Below, piece by piece: positions 46,137-54,471 of a stretch of DNA of 64,000 bases. Position 1 is the stretch's first letter, and each line of letters opens with the position of its first letter. The stretch is from Billgrantia zhangzhouensis (GTDB taxonomy: Bacteria; Pseudomonadota; Gammaproteobacteria; Pseudomonadales; Halomonadaceae). The DNA is taken from contig NZ_JABFTT010000009.1 in the NCBI RefSeq assembly GCF_021404465.1, positions 124,001-188,000 of the forward strand. The letters are read 5' to 3'. The notes beneath the pieces are model-generated. The model did not search any database. It was not told the DNA's origin and saw only the letters and a list, made by a program, of their open reading frames with translations. Position numbers and translations under genes: made by a program.

Positions 46137-46907
46137 ATGATTAACAAGAATCAAGTTGCCATTGTTACCGGTGCAGCATCTGGCATCGGCAGATCGACTG
46201 CATTTCTCCTAGCCAATAAAGGAAATATTGTCATTTCAATTGATCGTGACGAGAAGGGGCTGGAGTTCTTGAGAAGGTCATGCGCTTCGAAGATCTTCAG
46301 CCTGGTGGCAGATTTGACGGACCCTGACCTGGAAGTCAAGGTTGCTGACGCCTTGCATGCTACAGGCGGAGATCTGTCAGTTCTTGTCAATAATGCAGGG
46401 ATAGGAGGCGGGAACTGTGTTTCCAGGACTACGGACGAATCGCTCAGGAATTTCTTTGAGATAAATGTTGTATCGCTTTTCAGGCTGAGTCGTCTGGCTG
46501 TCACTGAAATGAGGAAACGGTCGTCTGGCGCCATCGTCAATGTGGCTTCCATCTTTGCGGAAGTAGGCGCAACTCATAGTTCCGCCTATTCTTCTTCCAA
46601 GGGAGCCGTGGCGTCGTTGACCAGGCAGATGGCCACCGACTATGGCCCCAGTGGAATTCGTGTCAACGCCGTCGCTCCCGGCCTGATCGAGACGCCTCTG
46701 ACCAAGGAGCGTATTCGTACTGAGCGCTGGCGTCACCAAATCTTTGTCGAGCAGTCGCCACTGCGTCGTGTCGGTCAACCCGATGAGATCGCGCGAGCCA
46801 TTGCCTTCCTGGCCAGCGAGGATGCCAGCTTCATCAATGGTGAGGTTCTACGCGTCGATGGCGGCTGGGGAATGGGACGATATCCAAGGCCGGAGGCGGA
46901 GCTGTGA
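46137..46907 (+). CDS. SDR dehydrogenase 3 of the catabolic cluster
   Basis: 256 residues: TGAASGIGRS, NNAGIGGG, Ser in VNVASIFAE, YSSSKGA, and VNAVAPGLIETPL. Cofactor Asp (ISIDRDE) suggests NAD. ATG 46137 follows AAGGAGG. Its stop overlaps the flavoprotein start (GTGA), which couples the two. Three SDRs in one cluster imply several hydroxyl groups or stereochemical steps on the substrate. Confidence 0.87.
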   Translation: MINKNQVAIVTGAASGIGRSTAFLLANKGNIVISIDRDEKGLEFLRRSCASKIFSLVADLTDPDLEVKVADALHATGGDLSVLVNNAGIGGGNCVSRTTDESLRNFFEINVVSLFRLSRLAVTEMRKRSSGAIVNVASIFAEVGATHSSAYSSSKGAVASLTRQMATDYGPSGIRVNAVAPGLIETPLTKERIRTERWRHQIFVEQSPLRRVGQPDEIARAIAFLASEDASFINGEVLRVDGGWGMGRYPRPEAEL

Positions 46908-48628
46908 GCAAGTACCAGGACTCTCCCGACAGTGAATATGATCTGGTAGTGATCGGATCAGGAGCAGCAGGTATGACTGCGGCTCTGGCCGCTCACTGTG
47001 GTGGTATGAAAGTTGCCATTTTCGAGAAAGATTCGCACTTTGGTGGATCGACGGCCGTATCAGGTGGGGCTATATGGATACCGGATAATCCCAAGATGCG
47101 TGCGGCTGGAATGAATGACAACCGCGATGAAGCCTATGACTATATTGCCAATGAGACCGGTGAACTGCTGAAGCCTGGTATGGTCAGAGCCTTTCTGGAA
47201 GCAGGGCCTGAAATGGTGGGCTTCATGGAGGAGAAGACTCACCTGAAATTTGAACATAGAGCATTTTCACCCGATTACCACTCCGACCGACCTGGAGCGG
47301 CGCTTGGAGGCAGGGTATTGGATGCCAAGACTTTTGATGGTCGTCTCTTGAAGAATAAATTCACACTTCTTAAACCGCCAATTAGTGACTTTACTCTCTT
47401 TGGTGGCATGATGCTCAACCGTTTTGATATCGGTCACTTCATGAACATGACGAGAAGGCCGGCATCGGCATGGCATGCCTTTAAACTTTTTGTAAGGTAT
47501 GCCCGAGACCGATTGTTTTATTCTCGTGGCACTCGGCTCGTGTTGGGTCAGGCGGTCGCAGGCCGGCTGGCCTACTCAGCTATCGAGAAAGATATTCCAA
47601 TATTCACGGAAGTGGCACTGGCTTCTCTCAAGGTTGAGGACGGTGGGGTTGTTGGGTTCAATACTAATGATGGCCGGGAAATTCTTGCCAGACATGCCGT
47701 GGTGCTTGCCACAGGGGGGTTCCCGGCAAATGACGATTTGAGAAAGATGGTCATGCCGCATATTCATGCTGGATCAAGGCATTACACCATGTCACCCAAG
47801 CCGGCGACTGGAGCTGCAATTACTGCTGCCGAGTCCATTGGCGCTCAATTCATCAAAACTAATAGGCATGCCGGATACTGGGCGCCCATATCATTGATAC
47901 CAGATCGGCGAGGTGAACGGCCCTTTCCTCATCTTTTTTTGGATCGAGCCAAGCCGGGTGTCATTGCTGTGAATTCGGATGGTAGACGCTTTGTTAATGA
48001 AGCAGTGTCTTACCATGACTTTGTGACGGGTATGATCGAAGAAGGGGTACATGAAGCCTGGTTGGTGTGTGATCATCAAACTCTTCGAAAGTATGGGCTG
48101 GGGCCGGTCCGACCCTTCCCTGCCCCATTCAAGGGACACTTGCGTACCGGTTATTTGAAAAAAGGAGCATCACTCAAAGAGCTGGCCGAGGTGACAGGTA
48201 TATCTTCAGAATGCTTCATTGAGACTGTCCATCGTTTCAACAATGATGCTCGCGTCGGGACGGACCAGGAGTTCGGCAAGGGCTCTACGGACTATCAAAC
48301 CTATCTGGGCGATCCTGAGCATAGGCCTAACCCTTGCCTAAAGCCTCTTGAAAAACCCCCATTCTATGCGATCAGAATATATCCGGGGGATATTGGCACT
48401 ACCATGGGGCTAGCAACCGACGAAAAGGGACGTGTTCTGGATAAGAAAGATAATGTCATCCCCGGGCTCTATGCTTGTGGCAATGATATGAACTCCATCA
48501 TGGCGGGCGCTTATCCCAGTGCAGGTATTACTTTAGGGCCGGCACTAACATTTGGCTATATCGTGGGTCGCTATGCAGCAGAAGCCGCAGGGGCATCAAA
48601 AAATTTGTCAAAGAGTGATAATTCATGA
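46904..48628 (+). CDS. FAD-dependent delta-1-dehydrogenase-like oxidoreductase
   Basis: 574 residues. Dinucleotide-binding GSGAAGMTAALAA and the distal YACGNDMNSIMAGAYPSAGITLGPALTFGYIVG are the pattern of 3-ketosteroid delta-1-dehydrogenase, cyclohexanone dehydrogenase and related flavoproteins of the fumarate reductase superfamily. It should put a double bond alpha,beta to a ring ketone. Steroid specificity cannot be claimed: no other steroid-degradation gene is present. It starts with GTG and its stop overlaps the OYE start. Confidence 0.83.
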   Translation: MSKYQDSPDSEYDLVVIGSGAAGMTAALAAHCGGMKVAIFEKDSHFGGSTAVSGGAIWIPDNPKMRAAGMNDNRDEAYDYIANETGELLKPGMVRAFLEAGPEMVGFMEEKTHLKFEHRAFSPDYHSDRPGAALGGRVLDAKTFDGRLLKNKFTLLKPPISDFTLFGGMMLNRFDIGHFMNMTRRPASAWHAFKLFVRYARDRLFYSRGTRLVLGQAVAGRLAYSAIEKDIPIFTEVALASLKVEDGGVVGFNTNDGREILARHAVVLATGGFPANDDLRKMVMPHIHAGSRHYTMSPKPATGAAITAAESIGAQFIKTNRHAGYWAPISLIPDRRGERPFPHLFLDRAKPGVIAVNSDGRRFVNEAVSYHDFVTGMIEEGVHEAWLVCDHQTLRKYGLGPVRPFPAPFKGHLRTGYLKKGASLKELAEVTGISSECFIETVHRFNNDARVGTDQEFGKGSTDYQTYLGDPEHRPNPCLKPLEKPPFYAIRIYPGDIGTTMGLATDEKGRVLDKKDNVIPGLYACGNDMNSIMAGAYPSAGITLGPALTFGYIVGRYAAEAAGASKNLSKSDNS

Positions 48629-49728
48629 GCCATTTAAGCAGCCCGCTTATGCTTGGAACCCTCAAGCTCCCCAATCGCATTGCTATCTCTCCAATGTGCC
48701 AGTACAGCGCTGTCGATGGTATCGCCCAACCATGGCACACTATGCATCTTGGTTCGATGGCAATATCAGGTGCTGGCCTTGTAATTGCCGAAGCGACTGG
48801 CGTCACTCCAGAAGGACGTATCAGCCCCCACTGCCTGGGTCTTTACACTGACGAGCAAGAATCTGCACTGACTCGTTTGGTGGCCGATATTCGTAGTTAC
48901 AGCGCCACACCCTTGGGGATCCAGCTTGGCCATGCTGGGCGAAAGGCATCGGCTGAAGGATTCGATTCCGGCGCCCCCGCCATGCCAGATGTCGGTGGGT
49001 GGCAGCCGGTAGGGCCATCCGCCTTCCCCATACAAAATGATTGGCCTGTTCCCAAGCCTCTCAATAGCGCAGATATCGAACAAATTGTTGAAGCTTTCGT
49101 CTCTGCAGCTAGGCGGGCCGACCGAGCGGGATTCGATCTCGTAGAGTTACATGGGGCACATGGATACCTACTCAGCTCCTTTCTATCACCCGTCGCTAAC
49201 CAACGCACCGACTGCTTCGGAGGTTCGCTTGAAAACAGAATGCGGCTGCCGCTTCGTATTGCGCAGGCGGTACGAGAGGCGCTACCAATGCATAAACCTC
49301 TTGGCATGAGGATCAACGGGACGGATCATGTAGAAGATGGTATTACTATCGAAGAGGCCGGAATCCTGGCTGCTGCTTTACGAGATATCGGTTGCGACTA
49401 TGTTAGTGTTTCTTCGGGTGGTAATTCTCATGCGCAAAAAATTCCTTCAACTGTGCCGGGATATCAGGTTAGTTATGCAAGTGATATCCGTAAGTCATCA
49501 GGGATAGCAACTATGACTGTTGGAATGATTCTAGAACCACAGCAGGCTGAGGACATTGTTTCGACAGCATCATCTGACATGATAGCGATTGCTAGGGCGG
49601 CACTTGATAACCCTCGCTGGCCAATGCATGCACTGACAGAACTTGGCATGACGCCTGAATATCCAAAACCCTACTGGCGTTCAGGCCCAGAAATATGGCG
49701 TGGGTACAAGTGGGTTCATCGAAATTGA
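48625..49728 (+). CDS. Old Yellow Enzyme (YqjM-like NADH:flavin oxidoreductase)
   Basis: 367 residues, TIM-barrel OYE of the thermophilic-like/YqjM subgroup: the Cys in SPMCQYSA tunes the flavin, HGAHGYLL carries the His pair that binds carbonyl oxygen, and SGGNSHAQKI and VGMILEPQQAE line the FMN. It reduces activated C=C bonds with NAD(P)H. Beside a desaturating dehydrogenase it may act on an enone intermediate or work in the oxidative, aromatising direction. ATG overlaps the previous stop. The nfsA fragment begins five bases after its stop. Confidence 0.9.
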   Translation: MSHLSSPLMLGTLKLPNRIAISPMCQYSAVDGIAQPWHTMHLGSMAISGAGLVIAEATGVTPEGRISPHCLGLYTDEQESALTRLVADIRSYSATPLGIQLGHAGRKASAEGFDSGAPAMPDVGGWQPVGPSAFPIQNDWPVPKPLNSADIEQIVEAFVSAARRADRAGFDLVELHGAHGYLLSSFLSPVANQRTDCFGGSLENRMRLPLRIAQAVREALPMHKPLGMRINGTDHVEDGITIEEAGILAAALRDIGCDYVSVSSGGNSHAQKIPSTVPGYQVSYASDIRKSSGIATMTVGMILEPQQAEDIVSTASSDMIAIARAALDNPRWPMHALTELGMTPEYPKPYWRSGPEIWRGYKWVHRN

Positions 49729-49733
49729 AGCGC

Positions 49734-50210
49734 CCACCGAAGACTCCGAGCGCACCGGCGCCAACGTCGTGCGCGGCATGACCGAGCAACTGCTGGTAGC
49801 CAGCGTGGACACTGCGCTGATGGCCCAGAACGTGGCCATCGCTGCCGAGTCCGAGGGTCTCGGTATCTGCTACATCGGCGGCATTCGTAATAACCCGCAG
49901 GCCATCAGCGACTTGTTGCACCTGCCCGAACACGTCTATCCGGTATTCGGCATATGCCTCGGCTACCCGGCCGCCGATCCGAACGTCAAGCCGCGCCTGC
50001 CAGTGGAAGCGATCCTCAAGGAGGACTATTACACCGACGATAGCGAGTTGGTGGCCGCCTTCGATGACGCCATGCAGGACTATTTACAGTGAGCGTCGCG
50101 GCGGCACCAAGGATTCCAACTGGTCGAAGAACCTGACCCCGCTGTTCGACAGCAAGCTGCGCGCCCACATGCGTGAGTTCCTCATCCGACAGGGTTTCGA
50201 GATGAAGTGA
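49734..50210 (+). pseudogene. nfsA: 3' fragment of nfsA, second copy
   Basis: Matches 39483-39959 at about 98%: some eight substitutions, nearly all in third codon positions, and one inserted T near 50083 (TATTTACAG for TATTACAG) that shifts the frame and causes a stop at 50090. The first ~85 codons are missing. The silent differences suggest both sequences were functional genes in different lineages before they were joined here. Confidence 0.93.
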
Positions 50211-50379
50211 GCCAATCTGCCGCTGCTGCTCAATCAGCCTCGCTGCAGCGGCAGATACGGAACTGCCGGTACCGATATAGACCGAGGGAAGGGCATCGAA
50301 CATGTCGCGGGCGGTGCGCCCGGTTGGCCGGCAGGAGGCCAAGCAGCATCCATTCAAGCAGCAGACGCCGGTAGGTAGC
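50211..50379. other. Junction between nfsA fragment and DUF962 gene
   Basis: CTGCCGCTGC near 50219 pairs with GCAGCGGCAG near 50244 and could end transcripts. The minus strand is open and reads like a fragment of a protein tail (LPSVYIGTGSSVSAAAARLI), but no start or family can be supported. Confidence 0.35.
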
Positions 50380-50880
50380 TCAATGCCCTGCCGGGCGCGG
50401 CACGCGCAGCCCTAGCTTGTGCGCCACTTCGAAGGTGACGAAGATAGGGCCGATCAGCAGAAAGACCACATCTTCGATGAACGATGGTTTCTTGCCTTCC
50501 ACCTTATGCCCCCACACCTGTAACGCCCATGCCGCCACCCAGGTGATCAGCGAGATCCAGAACAGCGACCACCCCGCGTTGAGGATAGCGAGAATGCCCA
50601 GCACGGAAAGGGCGAACCAGGCCACCATCATCAAGAACACGCCGAATGAGAGGCGCAGATAGACCAGGCCGGCCAGCACGCCCAGCAGAGTGGCGCCATT
50701 GACCCACTCGGCTGCGCCGGGCTCCAGCCCTAGCCAGCGTCCAATCGGCACCAGCCACAGCAGGCCCAGGGTGGAGAAGAAGATGGCCGGCACACAGACG
50801 ATGTGTACCCACTGGTTTACCGGGTGGCGGTGGCTCTCGCCGTAGGCGTCGAGAAATTGCTGCAGGTTACGCATGGTCAT
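50380..50880 (-). CDS. DUF962/Mpo1-like membrane protein
   Basis: 166 residues with four membrane helices. It keeps the His pattern of the Mpo1 group: ESHRHPVNQWVHIVCVP and QVWGHKVEGKKPSF, and LLIGPIFV near the end. Yeast Mpo1 is an Fe-dependent dioxygenase that alpha-oxidises 2-hydroxy fatty acids; bacterial members are untested. ATG 50880; a second ATG two codons later is possible. Confidence 0.82.
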   Translation of the reverse strand: MTMRNLQQFLDAYGESHRHPVNQWVHIVCVPAIFFSTLGLLWLVPIGRWLGLEPGAAEWVNGATLLGVLAGLVYLRLSFGVFLMMVAWFALSVLGILAILNAGWSLFWISLITWVAAWALQVWGHKVEGKKPSFIEDVVFLLIGPIFVTFEVAHKLGLRVPRPAGH

Positions 50881-50978
50881 GCCCTCGTTGTTCTTGGTAG
50901 GTCAGGGTCACGTTCATGCTAGGCGCGCCAGTGGGTACTGGCTTGTATGTAACTGCTACCGGGCGGGCCAGCGATCAC

Positions 50979-51365
50979 TCAATCCAGCGGTGGGGTGGTG
51001 CCCTCAGTCAGCATCAGGCGCAAGCGCGTGCGTCTGCGTTCAAGATCCGCGATCTGCCGCTCTATGGATGCGAGCCGTTTGCGCTGGATCTCGGTCGTAT
51101 CGGGGCAAGACATCGCGCCTTCGATCATTCGCATGCAATCAGGAAAGCTTTGTATTTCCGCCAGGCTGAAACCTGTCGCGATCAGGCGCTGAATCTGCTT
51201 GACCTGCTCGATCGCCGTGGCTGGGAAAACCCGATAACCATTACTGGCGCGAGAAGAAGCGAGCAGGCCATGCCCGTCGTAATGGCGGATCGAGCGTACG
51301 CTCGCCCCCGTTTCTCGAGCGAGCGTGCCGATCGACAACATCTTCTGTGGAGCGGGCTTGTTCAT
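50979..51365 (-). CDS. MerR-family regulator
   Basis: 128 residues: MerR HTH (LSIGTLARETGASVRSIRHYDGHGLLASSRASNGYRVF), a coiled-coil helix (RKRLASIERQIADLERRRTRLRLML) and no metal-binding Cys loop, only CMRMIEGAMSC. It is divergent from the hydrolase gene and a MerR-type promoter lies between them, so that gene is the likely target. ATG 51365; another ATG eight codons later is possible. Confidence 0.88.
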   Translation of the reverse strand: MNKPAPQKMLSIGTLARETGASVRSIRHYDGHGLLASSRASNGYRVFPATAIEQVKQIQRLIATGFSLAEIQSFPDCMRMIEGAMSCPDTTEIQRKRLASIERQIADLERRRTRLRLMLTEGTTPPLD

Positions 51366-51392
51366 ATCGCAACAGCATAGCACGGGTGCCGC

Positions 51393-51424
51393 TTGACTCT
51401 TACGCCAGTGTAAGGGTTGAGACT
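51393..51424 (+). promoter_or_regulatory. MerR-type promoter with over-long spacer
   Basis: TTGACT (-35) and a -10-like GAGACT are about 20 bases apart, and a dyad CTTAC-N6-GTAAG fills the spacer (51399-51414). This is the layout MerR regulators activate by untwisting DNA. It points at the hydrolase gene at 51454. Confidence 0.75.
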
Positions 51425-51453
51425 GGGGCTCTCACCCCTCAGGAGTTCCCGTT

Positions 51454-52362
51454 ATGCTTGCAAGCAAAACGCTAGAGATTGTCTGCCGGCTGGTCCTGAC
51501 CGGCATCCTGCTTACCCTCTCCACTGCGTTGTTCGCGGAAACGAAGCACTATAGCGTCACCGCGCCGGATGGCGTCACGATTGCCGTTCAGGAGACAGGT
51601 AATGCGGATGGTCACCCAGTCATCTTTCTCCACGGCCTGTTTGGCAGTCACCTGAACTGGGAAGCGCAGGTGAGTAGGCCGGAGCTACAGCACTACCGCC
51701 TGATCACCTACGACCTCCGCGGGCATGGCCTTTCCAGCAAGCCTTCCAGCGCTGAGGCCTATAGTGACGGACGCCGCTGGGCGGATGACCTGGCAGCCGT
51801 GATCGAGGCCTTGGACGTTCACGATCCCGTACTTGTCGGATGGTCGCTGGGCGCTGCCGTCATCACGAACTACCTGGCCGCCTACGGGGACGACAAGATC
51901 GCGGGCGCAATGTACGTTGGCGGTGTGATAGAGCTGCATCCGGACCAGATAGCGTCGCATCCGGAGGTATATCGTGACCTCAGCTCGCCGGACCTGAGGA
52001 CACGCCTGGATGCCGAGCGATCGTTCCTGTCGCTGTGCTTCGAGATACAGCCTGACATCGTCACCTTCCAGCGTCTGCTCGCCAACGCGGCCCTGGCCTC
52101 GCCGGAGATGCAAACTGCCGTGCCTTCGATGACTATCTCCGCTGCTGAAGGCTTGGGCGCGGCGCGTAAGCCGATTTTGCTTCTCTACGGGGCGCGTGAT
52201 GCACTAGTACGTCCTGAACCGTCCATTGCTCGAGCGGTGGCTCTGAATTCACTCATCCGCAGCACGCTGTACGCTGAATCGGGCCATGCGCCTTTCCTTG
52301 AGGAAGCCGATCGCTTCAACCTCGATCTGGCCGCTTTTGTTGACGCAGTGACGCAGCTCTGA
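51454..52362 (+). CDS. Exported alpha/beta hydrolase under MerR control
   Basis: 302 residues with a leader (LVLTGILLTLSTALFAET). Triad motifs: HGLFGSHLNW, GWSLGAA with nucleophile Ser, YGARDALVRPE (Asp) and ESGHAPFLEE (His). The fold is that of lipases, epoxide hydrolases and haloperoxidases; a periplasmic esterase is likely. CAGGAG precedes ATG. Confidence 0.85.
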   Translation: MLASKTLEIVCRLVLTGILLTLSTALFAETKHYSVTAPDGVTIAVQETGNADGHPVIFLHGLFGSHLNWEAQVSRPELQHYRLITYDLRGHGLSSKPSSAEAYSDGRRWADDLAAVIEALDVHDPVLVGWSLGAAVITNYLAAYGDDKIAGAMYVGGVIELHPDQIASHPEVYRDLSSPDLRTRLDAERSFLSLCFEIQPDIVTFQRLLANAALASPEMQTAVPSMTISAAEGLGAARKPILLLYGARDALVRPEPSIARAVALNSLIRSTLYAESGHAPFLEEADRFNLDLAAFVDAVTQL

Positions 52363-52440
52363 GCCACACTATTGGCAACCGGCGGCCACCTGGCCGTCGG
52401 TTGCGCACGTTTTTCACCAACACGAATCCGAGGTGAAGCG

Positions 52441-52782
52441 ATGACCCCCACCGAGCCCCGTATCACCCTGCAACCGCATGATCGCCGGGTGCAAGTCGTG
52501 ATCGGCGACACCCTGCTTGCCGACACCACCCGTGCCCTTGAGCTACGCGAGCGTGGCTACCCGCCACGGCTTTATCTTCCCCGCGAAGACGTGAGCCTGG
52601 ACCGGCTGACCCGTTCCGACACCGTGACCCACTGCCCGTTCAAGGGCGATGCCGCCTACTTTTCGTTTGGCGACCAGACCGATGTCGCGTGGAGCTACGA
52701 GCAGCCGCTGGAAGGTATGGAGACGATTGCGGAATACCTGGCATTCGATGACGACAAGGCGCTCGTGACGGAAAGCCGCTAG
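52441..52782 (+). CDS. DUF427 domain protein
   Basis: 113 residues: RVQVVIGDTLLADTTRAL, YLPREDV, HCPFKGDAAYFSF and EQPLEGMETIAEYLAFD are the family signatures. These small beta-proteins may bind nucleotides or metals; function unknown. ATG 52441 follows GAGGTGAAG. Confidence 0.88.
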   Translation: MTPTEPRITLQPHDRRVQVVIGDTLLADTTRALELRERGYPPRLYLPREDVSLDRLTRSDTVTHCPFKGDAAYFSFGDQTDVAWSYEQPLEGMETIAEYLAFDDDKALVTESR

Positions 52783-52848
52783 GCGGAAGGCCGCGGCAGC
52801 CTGGGCTATGCTTCAGCTCGTTGGACATTCCCCAGGGAGAGGTGAGCC

Positions 52849-53064
52849 ATGGCCAAGCGTTTCAAGGTAGGCGATCACGTGAGCTGGAACTCCGAGGCGG
52901 GCCGGGTGAGCGGCAAGGTCATCCGCGTTCACACCCAGGATACGGAGTACAAGGGGCACAAGCGCCACGCCAGCGAAGACGAGCCGCAATACGAGATCAA
53001 GAGCGACAAGACAGATCATATCGCCATGCACAAGGACTCGGCGCTCACCAAGCTGGACGACTAG
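52849..53064 (+). CDS. DUF2945/HVA1-type small protein
   Basis: 71 residues: FKVGDHVSWNSEAGRVSGKVIRV and HRHAS-like KRHASEDEPQYEIKSDKTDHIAMHK match the hypervirulence-associated TUDOR-like domain. Role unknown. GGAGAGGTGAGCC precedes the ATG, and a terminator follows 38 bp after the stop. Confidence 0.9.
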   Translation: MAKRFKVGDHVSWNSEAGRVSGKVIRVHTQDTEYKGHKRHASEDEPQYEIKSDKTDHIAMHKDSALTKLDD

Positions 53065-53102
53065 GCCTAGCCAGGAGCCCCGGCGGTATCAAACGATTAG
53101 CA

Positions 53103-53132
53103 AAAAGGCCGCTTTCGGGAAAAGCGGCCTTT
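53103..53132 (+). terminator. Terminator after DUF2945 gene
   Basis: AAAAGGCCGCTTT and AAAGCGGCCTTTT form a perfect 13-base stem with a CGGG loop and flanking A and T runs, so it can work in both directions. Confidence 0.9.
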
Positions 53133-53204
53133 TACATTAAGGCTTGCTTATCAAGCAGTCGGCATGACTATCCGGCGTGTTGATGGAATCCTCAATGTCG
53201 CACT

Positions 53205-53540
53205 CTAGGCGGCTCCCGACTCCCGGAAGTGATGCCAGGCATGATGGTAGAGCACGCCGGCATAGCCGTTGCGCTGAATGATCTTGAGGATCTTGGCGGG
53301 ATTTTCTTCATCCAGGGCCTTGTGCAGTTTCGCTTGCTGCTCTTCGTCGAGGGCCTCATACCAGTGGTAGGGCGTACCCTGGGCATTGCTATCCTCGGCC
53401 TTGCGCATCAGGTCCATTTCGATACGTCCGCCATGTCGATACAGAATATCGTAGCCCTCCTGCAGTTGGGACGATGGCACGTCGCACGGTTTTTCGAGAC
53501 CTTCCAGCACGTTGTAGTAGTAATAGCTCAGCGGTTGCAT
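53205..53540 (-). CDS. Conserved hypothetical protein
   Basis: 111 residues, mostly helical and charged: a Tyr-rich start (PLSYYYYNVLEG), YHWYEALDEEQQAKLHKALDEE and VLYHHAWHHF with several His. No family was recognised and no leader or membrane helix is seen. GGAGGAG before ATG 53540 and an intact frame support a real gene. Confidence 0.65.
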   Translation of the reverse strand: MQPLSYYYYNVLEGLEKPCDVPSSQLQEGYDILYRHGGRIEMDLMRKAEDSNAQGTPYHWYEALDEEQQAKLHKALDEENPAKILKIIQRNGYAGVLYHHAWHHFRESGAA

Positions 53541-53716
53541 GTGGCTCCTCCAGCGGTATGCTGTTGCTTGTCTCTACCAACCTGCTTTTCTACCCTCATC
53601 CTGCCTGAGGCAAGGCGGCGGGCTCAACGGAAAAAATGTAAGCTTTCCGCGCACCCCTGCGGAACCATGATGAGGCCGCTCTGCCAATCTCATCAGGATC
53701 TCTGCAACGCACGATC

Positions 53717-54205
53717 TTAGCCGCCGAACTTCTCGTTTTCGCCCAGGTTCGGCGTGGCGTCCTTCTTGACGTTGGCCTTGGCGAACTCATAGAGCTGGAA
53801 CACCTTGCTCTTCTTGGCCTTCCAGTGCTCGCCCATGGTCACCTTGATTTCCAGCAGGGCGAGGTCGGGGTCGTCCTTGCCGTCGGGAAACCAGGCCGCA
53901 ACGAACGGGTTCCAGTATTTCTCGATCAGCTCACGGTCGACGCTCAGGTTGGCCTTGCCCGAGAGCGAGACGTACACCCCCTCTTCCTGGTCAGAGAAGC
54001 TGAGGCAGACGTCGTGGTCGCGGTTAGTTTCGGAAACCTTCTCGGCACTGCGCCGGGTGAAGAACCACAGCGTGCCGTCGTATTCATCCTGGACAAGGTG
54101 CATCGGCCGGGCACGGGGCATGTCGCCATCCAGCGTGACCAGCATGCCGACCTGAATCTCCTTGATCATCTTCCATATCTTCTGCTTGTGCTCAGGGCTG
54201 GACAT
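53717..54205 (-). CDS. Pyridoxamine-5'-phosphate-oxidase-like general stress protein
   Basis: 162 residues of the split-barrel flavin-binding fold: VGMLVTLDGDMPRARPMHLV, TLWFFTRRSAEKV and VCLSFSDQEEGVYVSLSGKA. It matches GSP26-like proteins that bind FMN or F420-type cofactors and respond to stress; enzymatic PNP oxidation is unlikely. GGAGGTTGAAGCC precedes the ATG. Confidence 0.85.
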   Translation of the reverse strand: MSSPEHKQKIWKMIKEIQVGMLVTLDGDMPRARPMHLVQDEYDGTLWFFTRRSAEKVSETNRDHDVCLSFSDQEEGVYVSLSGKANLSVDRELIEKYWNPFVAAWFPDGKDDPDLALLEIKVTMGEHWKAKKSKVFQLYEFAKANVKKDATPNLGENEKFGG

Positions 54206-54340
54206 GGCTTCAACCTCCTGTCGAAAACGGTGCGGCGATAGGCGTCACGCCGACAATGCCGAACATGACGAGATCAGCCTAGTTACCCTGAGCCAGCCCG
54301 GCAAATGACCTGGCGAGGGCTATACATCGAACATGTATTC

Positions 54341-54381
54341 AGCTCAAAGAGTGAGCCAAATAGCTCGGCTATTCGGCTCAC
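54341..54381. promoter_or_regulatory. Compound palindromic operator upstream of trxC
   Basis: AGCTCA-N5-TGAGCC is followed by a longer palindrome, GTGAGCCAAATAG with CTATTCGGCTCAC around CTCGG (one mismatch). It ends 90 bp before the trxC start. The same arrangement occurs before fic at 54954. Confidence 0.75.
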
Positions 54382-54471
54382 CAAGACATGCTGGCAGGAA
54401 TGTGCTTGGCTTTACTTTTAGCCCAGGCACCTCCATATCCTCGTCAATATCATCCATCCCGGAGCCCCGTC

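Larger units (their letters stand above)
39960..49733. other. Putative catabolic genomic island between nfsA repeats
   Basis: About 9.8 kb visibly richer in A/T and with more ATA/TTT-type codons than the flanks, especially 42.3-48.6 kb. It is bounded by direct nfsA repeats (39483-39959 and 49734-50210). It carries a GST, a GntR regulator, three SDRs, a TRAP system, a flavoprotein dehydrogenase and an Old Yellow Enzyme. No integrase, transposase or tRNA is present, so entry by homologous exchange at nfsA is the likely route. Confidence 0.7.

Noticed and set aside
46904-48628. Steroid degradation by the delta-1-dehydrogenase-like protein
   Set aside because: The family also uses cyclohexanones and other ring ketones, and no steroid ring-opening or side-chain genes are in the window.
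39960-49733. Island as an integrase-driven element or transposon
   Set aside because: No integrase, transposase, tRNA target or terminal inverted repeats were seen; only the nfsA direct repeats bracket it.
50016-50357. Minus-strand gene between nfsA fragment and DUF962 gene
   Set aside because: Half of it is antisense to the nfsA fragment; the rest resembles a protein tail but has no start or recognisable domain.
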